From Heliocidaris erythrogramma (Eukaryota > Echinodermata > Echinoidea > Camarodonta > Echinometridae), in NCBI GenBank assembly GCA_025617745.1, contig CM046853.1, positions 17,155,174 to 17,219,173 of the forward strand: DNA of 64,000 nucleotides, given 5' to 3'. Below, piece after piece: positions 1-12,300 of the stretch (its first letter is position 1; each line of letters opens with the position of its first letter). The notes under the pieces are model-generated. The model searched no databases, was not told the origin of the DNA, and saw only the letters and a program-made list of their open reading frames with translations. The position numbers and the translations under genes were made by a program.

Positions 1-677
1 TTCAATACATCCTTTTGATTATACTTACTATGATCATGTGTATCTCGATTTTCTACTACTATAGACCTATGTAGGCTGAAATCCCGGCCCCCCACTCAGT
101 ATTATTTAGGGTACGCGTATGCTTGTTCCCTCCCTTTGAAAGCACCCCCCTATCTCAGGGCTGCCAACATTTCTGAACCCCCATATCGCGGGCTTTGCGC
201 GGGCTTTTCCTGCCTTGCAGACCCCCTAAATTCAGAACACGGCTCAGTGTACCCCCCTATCTCAGGTGAGCTCTCATTCCAACCCCATATCTCAGGACAG
301 ACACCAACCCCCCTCCCAAGTAAGCTGTCATTACAATACCTTGGAAGAGATGGGGGCCAGTGTTTCTACTTTTCAAAATGAAATAATCCTGGCTGAATGA
401 GCTATCAAAACTAGCAGGAAGTTCAGGAATTTGATCCTGGGATTTGATAAATTTTTCAAGATATTTCTTAACCCCCCTTTTCTAATTTCTCAGGTGTCGA
501 AAAGAGAGAGAGAGAGAGATAGAAAGAAAAACACCCCCTTTTTTAATGAAATCTCCGGGTGAAAGATAAAAAACACCCCCTTTTTACTGTAATTCACGGG
601 CCGGGTTGTGTCGCCCAAAAAATACCCCTTTACCGGAGATTTTGGGAACACGCATGCGGTCCCTTCGACCTCCGAGT

Positions 678-705
678 GGGGGGGGGGGGGGGGGGGGGGG
701 GGGGG
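678..705. repeat. poly-G tract, 28 bases
   Basis: Uninterrupted run of 28 G, followed by C and more G. A second run of the same length lies at 1732-1759. Such runs can form quadruplexes and are error-prone in sequencing, so the length is uncertain. Confidence 0.95.
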
Positions 706-1581
706 CGGGGCTGAAATTAACTGCTCCGATAATATACCGGTATATATTTTTTTTATAAGCCGGTGGTTATTTTGATGTGTGTCTTACATGTTTATTTCTT
801 TTTTTTCACGCATATCTTGTCTCGTTTTTTCCCTGCCATATATGTATACATAATTTAATTGGGGAACCTAGTTTTAACAAATTGTGTTTTTCCTCCATAT
901 ATACAGTATAGGTTCTCCCATGATACTGCCTTTTATATTGACTAATTGTAATTTTCACTCTTTATTAAATTGTTATTGATTAGTTTTCGATATTTGAATT
1001 ATGTATACATTCAATTGTAATGTTCATGGCAGATTTCTGCAGTATTATGAAAGTAAATTCATTCATTCATAAAAAGAATTTCGACTCTACATAGATGAGT
1101 GCTCCGAGTCCCTGCCATCTCCATCCCTTTACCTTGTGCATGACGTGTATGAAATACTGGCCAGGCCGGCCCAGCCTGTCTTGATACTAGGCTATTAGTT
1201 GTGCAGTGATGATGATGGGAGATCATAACAAATCTGTTCGATCAAATTCAGTGCTATCATTGCGGTGCAAGCGAACCTGTGACAATATGACATAAATTTG
1301 TGAGTACCTACTACTCTAGTTTTTGTAACACCTGTAAAATGATTTATGAAACATTTAATTTAATGACGATATTTAACTTTGTTCTTGGTGGCTTGATAAC
1401 AGAACCGCGACGGGAACGTTCATTATTGGATCAGCTGATCGGCGCGCGGCGCTAGGCTCAAGTGTCGGGGATAGGCCTATGCAGGGCCGGCCTAGGGGGC
1501 GGGAGCCAAGCGTGATGAAGGCCTACAAGGCGCTAGCCAGGACAAGGGCAATAACCTCGCATATGACTGTAGCTGTGTGAG

Positions 1582-1615
1582 CAAGGAGTTATCACAGAAC
1601 TGTGATAACTCCTTG
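1582..1615. repeat. perfect short hairpin, 16-bp arms
   Basis: CAAGGAGTTATCACAG and its exact reverse complement are separated by only two bases. No run of T follows that would suggest a Pol III terminator. It could be a cruciform or a remnant of a foldback element; function unknown. Confidence 0.9.
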
Positions 1616-1731
1616 GTGTGAGTGATACAGTGGTAGACATCAATATAACTGTAAAAAAGTACCGGTATAAGGTGGAATATACTTTCAATGGAAGACAAAG
1701 TCACTGTTAAGTTGGACTTTACTGTGATAAT

Positions 1732-1759
1732 GGGGGGGGGGGGGGGGGGGGGGGGGGGG
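1732..1759. repeat. poly-G tract, 28 bases
   Basis: Uninterrupted run of 28 G in otherwise AT-rich DNA. Its true length may differ because of sequencing slippage. Confidence 0.95.
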
Positions 1760-3142
1760 TGGGTTCAACTGCAAGATAACTGTTACTTGTTATGTTAGAC
1801 TACCTTTCATACTCCATTAGTGAAACTTGCTGAACAAATCATTCCCCCTGTAATTTGTATCAAAAGATAATTATGGAAGTTTGATATTCCATCCATGGGT
1901 TCTGCTGATCAATTTTAGCGTAAATGTCTGGAAGCACTCATAGGCCGGCGTTGCCTATGTGGGACTGTGTCCAACATTCACTGTTTTGTTGCAGCAGTCA
2001 AAAGCAGACAACAAAATTGCTGTAAACAAGATTTAATTTTCTTAAATTTGCTTGATTACCTGATTCAGGGACTCTTCAACTCTTACTTTGCCACAAATTT
2101 AGGAATTCAGACTTGAAAGTGAAATTTTAAATAATTATTTTCCTCTCCTGTATGAATGATCTAGCCTGGAAAAGGGCCTACTGATACACACAAAAGCTAT
2201 TGAAGCCTATTCACCCGTAAAAGCTAGTCTGGAGTACAAGGTTATCTTCAGATAAGCTTGTACATGTATAAGTGTCTGGAAGGAACCCACTCACACATAT
2301 GCAAGGTTATTGTTGATAGATCTATTGAAAGGAACCCAAATCAAGACAAGGCTAAAAGATTGTATCTGAGACTCTGCCAAATTAGTACATCTGCAATATC
2401 AAAGAGTTTCAACTTTTTATTTTTAAATTTTTTTCTGTTGTTGAATTTTGCTTACTGGTAGACATCTAGATCTACCATAACATGTTCATGCACATTCAAG
2501 GTTGCAATATGAATATTTTGTGAGTTAAATTTAAAAGGTTATTTTTTACATATTGCAATATATTGTTGTTTAAAAACATTTCTCAAACATATCTAATGTA
2601 TACATGTAGATGATTGGATATTTCACTGTATGACTTACTTTATTTGGTTACCACTCCTTTATCAATAATTACATGTACATTTTCTCTAGAAAAAGAGAGG
2701 CTATCAAAACAGATTTATCACACAATGTTTTAAGTTTATATTTTGTAATATCATTGCAAACAGAAGTAGAAAGCAATATAAGGTCCTGAGTTTAAATGAC
2801 TTTGTTCCTTTTTGTTGTTGAATTTAAAGTTAAGGATACATAAAGTAACTGGACTTTAAGATATTTTATGCTTAACATAAATTCTGTCGTGTTGCGGGGA
2901 TTGTGTTTGTGATGTTAGTCTATACAGTAACAATGGCGAGTCGATGAGAGGTATATTGAAGTGCAGTTTTACATACAGTTTATTACAGTCAGAGACATAC
3001 AGTATATAATCAGCAGCATACAGCATATATTATCTTGGAAATATGTCTAGCAGGAGTTGAGCATGTCTGCTCTCTGTGATGGTCAGTCCTGACTCTAGCT
3101 CTTCTTAACTACCTGATTGCTCCATTTATATCTCAAGAAGTA

Positions 3143-3534
3143 TAGAGTACCAAAGTGTGACGTCATCAAATTTTGATTTTTGTATTTCAGTATTTTTAGG
3201 ACCATATTTAGGTAAAGCATGATGGAAAACATTCACACATCAAATTTGACATGAATCAGTTAATGGTGGCCCAAGGTATGGCTATATGATCTAATTAGCC
3301 CCATTGAAGTCAGTGTAAATTGGCTTGGTTCTTAACAGTTTAGAACCAGGCCAATTTAACACTGACTTCAATGGGGCTAAGGAGTATTCATGCTGCCATA
3401 TCTCGGGGCCCAATGAGCCAATTGCCATAGAATTTGGGCTCTGGATGTTTTTCACCATGTTCCGTTGAGATATGGTATAAAAAATGTCAAAATGAAAAAA
3501 TAGCTTTTTGCGACGTCATCACTTCGGTACTCTA
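3143..3534. mobile_element. TA-flanked inverted-repeat element (MITE, mariner-like target site)
   Basis: About 390 bp. It begins TAGAGTACC, ends with the reverse complement GGTACTCTA, and is bordered on both sides by TA. The whole element folds back on itself: the left half (3143-3330) is an imperfect reverse complement of the right half, and the centre has near-perfect arms around 3297-3381 (TTAGCCCCATTGAAGTCAG and its complement). There is no coding capacity. A TA target duplication is typical of Tc1/mariner elements, so a non-autonomous relative is the best guess. Confidence 0.75.
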
Positions 3535-6089
3535 TAGGGGGATGCAGTCTATCATGTGGACAAAATGTGGAGTTCCATGAAGAGGGGGCTGAATTCTGCT
3601 GGTACCTTACAAAGTATACTTAATCACAAAGTTGTCTAAAGGACAAAGGGAGATTATAAACAAAAGGGAGATTATAAACAAAAAGGAGATTATGAACAAA
3701 TGGTGTATAATGTCATAAAATTTGGGAATGTGGGAACAGGATGGAGGGGGCTTGTATTGAAAACTATTACATAACAATTCTAAGGGGTAAAGTCCCAAAT
3801 AACAGTTTAATCTTTGTTGTTTTTTTGTTGTAGATAATCAATTCTCCTTGAGTGAGCACTACAGCAGTACCAGTGTTTGAGAATCTGATTTTTATATACA
3901 GATGTTTAGACTTAGTTAACGAAGAAGCTTGACTGGGGAGGAATTTTTAATTTGTAAACAAATCTTTAGGCATTTTACTCCCAGTGTTTGCACATGGAGT
4001 AGAAAAAAGCAAGTATTATAGAAATACATGTAATTTAGTTAGACTTGTAAACAAGTAATCAGGGACTCATGACATTTTGCATTTAGGAGCCAAATGTTGT
4101 TAAGTTTTTGATTGTTTTCTTTCATTTTCCTCAAATGTGGTTAATTGGGTACATGTTAAGGGTCGTTCAATTTTGAAGAGACACTACATGTAGATTTCTG
4201 GATGGATGTATACTCTTAAAGATTTGTTTTGTTGCTTGTGCACCCATAGTATGCCACTATGGGAGATAATTGCATACATATGGTACATGTTCATGTAGGT
4301 GTAAAAATGACTATTTTTTATCTGCCTAGACTGGCACCATGGACAGTGTTTGTGTTATCTTTGATGGTTTCAGATTCATTTATATTGGATGAATTTAGTC
4401 AGATTTGTATCACTGTGGCTATAGAACATAAATTGATTTGGAAATATACAGTTACATGTATGAAACTGAAAGCATTGAGCTTTGGGAATGTGCTACAAAC
4501 ATACACATGTAATCATCAATATGGAAAAAGAGTTAGATGTCTTTTCATGATTATACAATATAAATCAAAGCATTTAACAGCCATATTTCAAATCAGGCGG
4601 TTCATATCTAAACTTATGGACCAAATTATTTGGATAAAGATGCTTGTACTCTATAATTTCTGCCTTTTCTGGACAATCCATTTACCTTTAACTGAAGAGG
4701 CAACTTTCCAAAGTGTTGGGAATATTCGATATGGGCAATTCGATGGTTACTCACATTACAGTTCAGAAGAGGTTTGGGGTTACCTCTTTAGCTCTCATAC
4801 TCTTATTACAGGTGTCAGCTAAATCTGTTTTAGTAATACACAGTTCATGAGTACCTACAGTATAGAACCAAAACCTTAGAAGAGGAACAGTAACTACTCC
4901 TAGCTAAACTAATGTGTTGATACTCACGTTACATAATTTGTTGTCCACGGTCCATGAGATAAAGCAGTGCAGCTTTGGTTTCATTTTAAATTGCAGGACT
5001 TAGGTTCTTCTTTCTGTTTTTTCAATGAAAAATTATCAATGGATCTTTTGAATTTAATTTTCATATATAAATCCTGGTAAAACTTTGGATATTTCACTTC
5101 CAGATAAGCAATCTAAAAATGCCCAATTCATAGGCAAACTATCACTAAAAAGTGTAAAAATTGATGCAGTTTTCTAACTTTAAATAAAAGTAAACCACTG
5201 ATAATATGTTTACCAATGTATGCACAAGTTTCTGCAGTTACATGTATGTACATTTAGCACAAAACAATGATTCATACAGTAGCTATTAAAGTAAAATATC
5301 AAATTTAAATTTTAGGGTCCATGTCTGCCAACCAGTGGAATTGCCCACGTGATGATATGCTTTAAATGGATATGAAATACTGAAAGTCTGTAAAGTACTC
5401 AAAGTTGACTTTTCTTTTAATAGTATTGGATATACATGTACATGTACATGATTAGTATCTAAGATCCCTTTATCAATGTATAACTTAGTTTGATTTATAG
5501 TGTAATTCAAAGAAAGATATTGTTATTAGGACCTGTCAACAACCTCTCTTTAGATATCGTTCTGCGGTTTAGTGAATCATATTGTTATTCAGTTTTTTGT
5601 TATATAGTCAAACATGGCTATTTACAGTGTCAGAGTCCGCAGCTTTAAAATGAACTTCGAACTACATACTTTGCTCTACACATGCTCAGCAATATTGTAT
5701 TCTGCAAACAAATATGGAAAAGAAGTGCATGCTGTACTACTACTATCTTGTAATATTTACTCCATCATAGTTAGTATAACATGTACCTATGAAGAGAAAA
5801 TGAGTGTGGTTGATTTGTGCATGTATTGTCTTAAAATACCTTACAAGAAATGGAAACTTTCAAGCAAATGGTCATTGTCTACTTTGTCTATTTTCTTGAA
5901 ACAGAGATATGCATGAACTCCTCAGGTGTTTTTCTTACATTGTACAACACGTGAAGAGTAACATGTGTTTTTTTGTATTAGACTCTTATTGTTAATTAAT
6001 CCTAATGTTACCATAATAAATTACAGACCTGAGTAACTCTCAACCCTTTTAACATTGTCTCCCTTCTTTTTGTTACTCATTTTGCTTAG

Positions 6090-6197
6090 AAGCTAGGAAA
6101 TGGCGTCAGCCTGCAAATCCTACTTCCATTGTCCACTACTACATGAACAGGATCCAAGGTCTTTCTAGCCTTTTTGAAATCATATCTTGATCGGAGC
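6090..6197 (+). promoter_or_regulatory. probable 5' leader of the LRRK2-like mRNA with two short uORFs
   Basis: A pyrimidine-rich stretch ending TTTGCTTAG at 6081-6089 looks like a 3' splice site, so the first coding exon may begin at 6090 and be joined to an unseen non-coding exon upstream. The leader holds a 22-codon upstream ORF (6100-6168, starting MASACKS) and an overlapping 15-codon ORF (6143-6190). Neither is in frame with the main ATG at 6198. If transcribed, they could dampen translation. Confidence 0.45.
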
Positions 6198-6360
6198 ATG
6201 GCAGAGATCCATTCTGCCACCAACATGGAGTCACCAGACACTCCAGATGATGAACGCATCCGGAGAAGATTGCTGGACACCCTGCTCCTTCTGAAGGAGC
6301 AGTTTGATCCCTCAAGACTCAGTGAGATCTTGTTTGACATTGCTCAGATCTCCAGACAGG
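6198..6360 (+). CDS. LRRK2: LRRK2-like exon 1 (first coding)
   Basis: Encodes residues 1-54, starting MAEIHSATNMES. The helical segment LLDTLLLLKEQ...LSEILFDIAQ parallels the human N-terminus (TLKKLIVRLNN...LVQILEDLL). Donor GTAAGG at 6361; ends in phase 1. An alternative ATG lies nine codons downstream. Confidence 0.85.
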
Positions 6361-9300
6361 GTAAGGATCAATTGATTTCTAACAAGTACCAGTTCTAGGA
6401 CACTTTTTATTTCTGTTAAAGACATTTTTACAGGGAAAGAAGAATGTGATTAATTTACCATAAATCCATGTTTTATAATGTCATGATTTTTATTAACTTG
6501 CAGTGTCTCTTTAAAAAAAAAATTGTAGTTTTGTAATACAGTACTAATAAACCGTCACTACTGTTTACTACATGTGATAAATGGTACAATTAAGGCCATT
6601 ATGCTGACTATGTGCACTGTCCTTTGGTAAAATAGGTTTACTCTACTGTTTTGTACATATCAGTTTGTTATAATATGGCTTGCAGTACATTACTGGAGCT
6701 GGATGATCTTTGAAGGTTTGCATGGTGGAGCTTATAACGTGGAGAAGGTTTACGGTTCACCATGTGTGTTGGTAGGAGGAAAGGGAAAATAGGAAATTAG
6801 AAATGGATAGACGAGAAAGGATGACAAGAGAGAAAAGAAGAAATATTCTTTCGTGGCAATGGGTGAAGTACTGAAAAGGACTGTAAACCAATAGGAAGGT
6901 TTACTGGTTCACCAGGTGTATGAATAGGTGAAGGGTGATGGATGATCTGTAAACCAGATGAGATGAGATGAGAAGACTTGGTTGATGATCGAAGGATGAG
7001 TAGCGATGGATTGAGTAGCGAAGGTTTGAGTAGATGAGGCTTGAGTAGGAGGTTACTCAACGTTTCGGACAGGTTGACTGTCCGTCAAACCAAGTCTTTT
7101 GTCTTTCATATACAAGATTATTTTATCATGCAAATTAATGATACAAACAGGACAATACATGTACATGTCTTTCACTCATTGTCATATTAGTACTTTGAGA
7201 GTATAGTAATATGCTGAGAATTGTGGGCATTCCAGGGTGGTATTTCCTGCCCTGGTATATACCAATAAATACCGCCTAGTAAATTTTGAACAAAACGGGA
7301 AATACTTGGATATACTGGGAAATATTCCCAACATACTATTTTCATCTTTAAATTGCCTCAAAATGTACAGATTATTGGGGAAAAGGCCAGATCAAATGCC
7401 TGACCTAGAACAGGGAGCTGTAAATAGAAGGAGTGGAAACTCTTGTAATTTATGCAAACGTATGCATGAGTTCTAAAGCTTAACAATGGATGCGTACATG
7501 TAACATTCCACTTGGCTTTGAAGTTCCATGCGACAAGCCGCTCTTCCACCACAGGGAAATTCAGAGGCCAGGCACCAGTTTCGCATATCAAATTTCAATG
7601 TAATTTGTAAAATTTATGTGGGGATTGTGTTGGGAATAGTGCATCAAACAATTTTTAATTTAGTACTGCACTCTTCCTATAATTTGTGTGCCAGTGTCGG
7701 TGAAAGGAAAATTAAATCCTGACAAAAATTTTATTTTAGGATATTCCGATCATTTTCGGATGTTTTAATGTCCCGCCATATAATCCATGATTTACAATCT
7801 TTGATATTAAGTACTTTGCTAGTGCGTGCTTTCTTGTGCTTTCTTGTGCTTTTTGTAATTTTGCAGTTGAAAAAGGTATGAAATTACATAAGTTTTTGTT
7901 CTCTCATTCAACTCATTACACATTCGACATTGATGAGAAATCATTGAAAGGTACAGCAAACAGTTGCTGAGATACCATTTTCTGATGTAGGAGTTTGAAA
8001 CCCTGATATTCATGCGCTCTTTTATCTAACCACCTGGTTAACAGTTGCGGAGTAGCGCGTAACTCCGAGCATGGGATCAAAGGAGAGCAGCTTGATTCCA
8101 CTCCTTCTGTTTACAGAGCTTGCCTAGAACAATGAAAAGGTGACTTTTTTCATGGTAGAGGGTTAATATTCAACTGCTTGAAATGATGATTGGGTACGCT
8201 ATGGCTTTCAGACTGTGTTAAAGCAATGGAAGTACATGTACCATCTTTGAATTGGCTTATAATGAGAAATACAGTTTTAATTTTCAAAAAATCAAAGAAA
8301 CTAAACTTCTAACACACCCCCTTCATGAAGAATGCAGTGGAATTCATATAATAAACATGTAAAATGTAAAAACCTGAACATTATTCAAGAGGTACATGTA
8401 TATTTGAACTGTAAATTTTATTACATGTGAATTATCGGTCATCATAATTGTCTACATCGTAGTGTAGGCAATCAGATTTCATCAAACAGAAATCATTATG
8501 AATCTTTTTATGTGCAATGAAAATTCCTGATATTCTCAAACAATTGGTCTTCATTGGTACAACTGTGTCCAATTCAGTGTAAAAGTTCACCTACATTATT
8601 ACCTGACCAATCAAGAGATTTAAGTTAGCATTTGAGAGTAGAACGCATGAATGGAGAAATTTGAACACAGACCGTATCAAAATTCCACTCTATGCAACAC
8701 TTCTCTGTAGATTGTAGTTCCAAAGCATCAGTCCTACATGTATGTCATTTTATGTCCTATTAGGACAGTGGGTCACAGAACTAATGGGACTTTCTCTGAA
8801 GCCTCAATTTGTCCTGTGTCCCTTTGAGGTTAGGGTTAGCTTTCATCAAAAAAGGGGGGGCACTCACATATAATGTCACACATGTATGTGCCGCTGTGAC
8901 GTCCCCCATTTTCAACCCTCTCGGGCCGCTCCCATGATATGTGATTTTCACTAACCGCAACTCGATCACTGTCGATTGGCTTCGGACTCGCTCCCCAGAT
9001 ATGAGAAAACAATGAGAAAACACAGCCCATTGTCCGGGAACGGTCGCTCCCGAGCTTCCCAGGCCAGCGCAGTGGGGGAGCTGGGCGGCCTAGTGCCCCC
9101 TAGTGCTAGCGGCGGCTCAGCGAGATCAATCTGCATATGACATCAAGTTCTGAATTCAGTGCAGTGGCATACATGTACACAGTGTTAAAAACAGCGCTGC
9201 GACCGCCGACTCCGCTCAGCACATGCACCGCATGTGTACCAGAGTAGTGAGCAGCTAAAATTAGCTCTGCCGGCCCATGAGCTCTTTCGCTCCTTAGACC

Positions 9301-12300
9301 CTCAAAAATGAGCTTCCTCAATAAACCATTTAGCTCCTCAGCCCCCTGTTTTGAGATTGGCAGAGGCACACCCACATCCTAAAACAGGTTGAGTGCCCCC
9401 CCCCCCCCCCCCCCCCGGGGGTATTTCCTGGGAAATTGCCAACCCTGGGGCATTCACCCCCATGTCCAGGGAAAGGAGTTCAACATTTCTGGTTCTCGAC
9501 ATATGATAACAACAGCTACATGTAACCTCTTGTGAAAACACAACTTGAATTAATCTCTTTCTGTGCTTATTGAATGAAAATTAACTTGAAAGTCTACAAT
9601 GTCTCCTCTAGCAAGAGTAGTTGTTGAGGAACTTGTAGACCTTGTTTATTTTTGTGATTACAATTTTAGAATTTTGCTTACAGTGTTCTGTTGAATTCTA
9701 TAAGGCCTCTGGTAAAAGCAGTACTGTATATGTGCATGAAGCAGGTACACACTTGATATACCAAACATTTGTTAAATTCAACATGTACATTTACAGTTTA
9801 ACTTACTTCATTCTGTGCATTTATATTTATTTTGTTGGAAGAGCTAACTTTGTTAACTTTAAAAACTTATTAAACTTAACAATTATTAACTGTGTGAGCT
9901 GCAAGTGCATAGTACCCTTCTCTTCCCCCCACACATGGAAACGTACTAATACTTGAATTGGGTGTTTGAAGCATAAAGATCAGAGCTAGAATAAAAAGTT
10001 ACATTCCACTATTTTACAATACACTAGACAGTGATCCCCCAGCTCAGCACACAATGCCACACACTCATAATAGAATTGCATGTTTTCATACAATACCTCC
10101 TCATTGCCTTTGTTTTACTGCTGATGCTACAGCATGTCTGACATAGCGACTCCTATGTTTTTATTGTATGTTATATTGTAACAGGTGTCAGCTTTGACAA
10201 AGTTAAATACCAATTTCACTTGCAAAATTGCTATTAGCTCACTGATGATTGACAGATGATGTCACAGGGGGCGAATGGTCTGGAGGATTTTTTAAAGTGG
10301 ATGGGGCATAGCAAGTTATAGCAAAATATTTAAAAATCTATGAAACATATTTAGAAGTTTAAATATCAAAATATGAGATGTACATGTATGTAGGACTGCA
10401 CACCAACAGGTATCCACTTGCATTTTGATGGCAAGGACCCTTTAATAAATTCCTTCAGTGACTTCTCCACTGACATTGAGTTTAAATGTGCAGAGCTCAT
10501 GAAAACTGAAATTGATTTTTTTTCTAGTATTGTGCATGTGAGTACACTTTATAGAGACCCAGGTATGTTTTAATAGGGTTCACTGAGCATTCCCCAAATG
10601 TAGCCTAATCCTTTGCAATAGTACAAAAGATAATATTGAATGTGTGAGTGGAAGAAGGGCCTTACTCCATCAAAACAGTTTTTGAGCTTCAAAGAATTTT
10701 TTTCAGTTTTGATAAATTTAAGAGACAGAATGTTTTCATCCACATGTATTAAATTGATGAATTCAAGGTTCCCTGAATATAAAATAACTTTGTCTCTTAG
10801 AGCTATACTATCTGAAGATATTCTTTTGTATAGTAACTCTAATACTGCTGATTTTTTTTAATGGAGTTTGTAGTCTTTCTTCATCTCATGTATTCAGTTG
10901 TCAGGACACACAGTATGCAAAAGTGGACTTGTCTCTCTAGGACAATGAAGAGATAAGTAGCCCAGTGAGACAAGGACCAAGTTTTTGGTATGAATGCATA
11001 AGATCAATAAATTGTAAGAGAATGGTTGGGGGTGGTAGGATGGAGAGAAGAATAAAAGGGAAGGAAGGAAAAGGCTATCACCGTTGGGGATTTTGAAGCG
11101 TTTCCTTTCACACCAAGATTAGAGACCAGATTAGAGTCATGTAAAAAGTGCTGTACCATGCAACCTGATATTCTTCCAAGCTTCGTCTGAGCTGCAATTT
11201 AGGTATTGGAATCACACTTTCTCAGTGTTTGTGGTGGCATGCACATGTAGGAACTAGGTTTAGCTGCTGGAAAACTTTTTCTTTACCTGGAGTTGTTGTG
11301 AAGGAAGATACATGATGTACACATGTATATGTTCATGTATCTGAGCTGTAATTTCAATCAGTAGAGTTCCATTCTTTGCTGCCTGATACACTGTACATGA
11401 TTTCTCTTTTCTGTGTGTGGACTGTTTGATGGGATTTACTTTAGGATCAGACTCTTTTCCTTGTGTTTAATCCATGTCTATGGTTGGCTTATAATGTATG
11501 GAGCATTGAACATGAGGTAGGCAGGAAGCTAAAGAGGCATGCTGGTGTAATAATGTGGACATTAGATTGTTAAGAATAATAGGACATGGAGAGCGCTATC
11601 AATACGTTTGATAGTCCTATTTGCATTCGTCACTTGGAACAAAATATAACAATGGAAAGTTAATGATGAAAGTTGGTAGTGTTATGACCTTTTTTAAAGG
11701 TAGCAGCCATATTATCTAGTTTGAAATGCTTGATGATTTTCTATAGATATTGTTGTCAGAGACCATTAGGCCGTGTTAAATCCAATGGTCATACTGTGTG
11801 GATTATAATGTACCACAGGATACAAACATCAAACCAATGCGGATTGTGATTTGAGAGAAAAATATCAATTCATGCAATAACAACACAATCAGTGTGAAAT
11901 ATATCAGCTGTTGGAGATAGAGGAATCTGACGCATGTAACTTTATCTTTGCGTCACACACTGACATTGACTATTACCCGAACATGGGATATAAGCTCAAG
12001 ATTTCTTCTTGGATGTGTAAAACATTCATGTCCACCATGTCTCCTTGTGCTAGTGCTCATCATATCTTAAACCTTCCCCAACGTCTAACTTTTTGTTGAT
12101 GATGCTGATATATTGTCCATACATCATGGATTTTGCTACTTTATCAACTGAAATTCCTCCAGACGCTGTAGCAGCAACCCTGCAGGAATACCATGCTCAT
12201 TCTCAGGTGCTTCAAGTCATGGACCAGCATACCTACCATGCAGATATACAAGCGGTAAGATCAGTTACTTTCTTTTATATTGGTGACCTCAAAGAAACAT

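Larger units (their letters stand above)
1..6089. other. upstream non-coding region
   Basis: No convincing host coding exon on either strand. It holds CCCCCTATCTCAGG-like degenerate repeats (about 140-320), two near copies of an ACACCCCCTTTTT block (about 525-600), two 28-base G runs, a short perfect hairpin (1582-1615), a TA-flanked inverted-repeat element (3143-3534) and one 187-codon open frame (4259-4822) of doubtful reality. A CpG- and GC-richer patch at about 1400-1520 would be a reasonable place for a promoter or non-coding first exon, but I see no decisive signal. The remainder is AT-rich with nothing recognisable. Confidence 0.6.

Noticed and set aside
6100-6168. MASACKS... as the true LRRK2 N-terminus
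   Set aside because: Looks like human MASGSCQ but is in a different frame from the exon and stops before the main ATG.
8829-8840. Two TTAGGG-like words (telomere-like)
   Set aside because: Only two partial copies (GTTAGGGTTAG), expected by chance.
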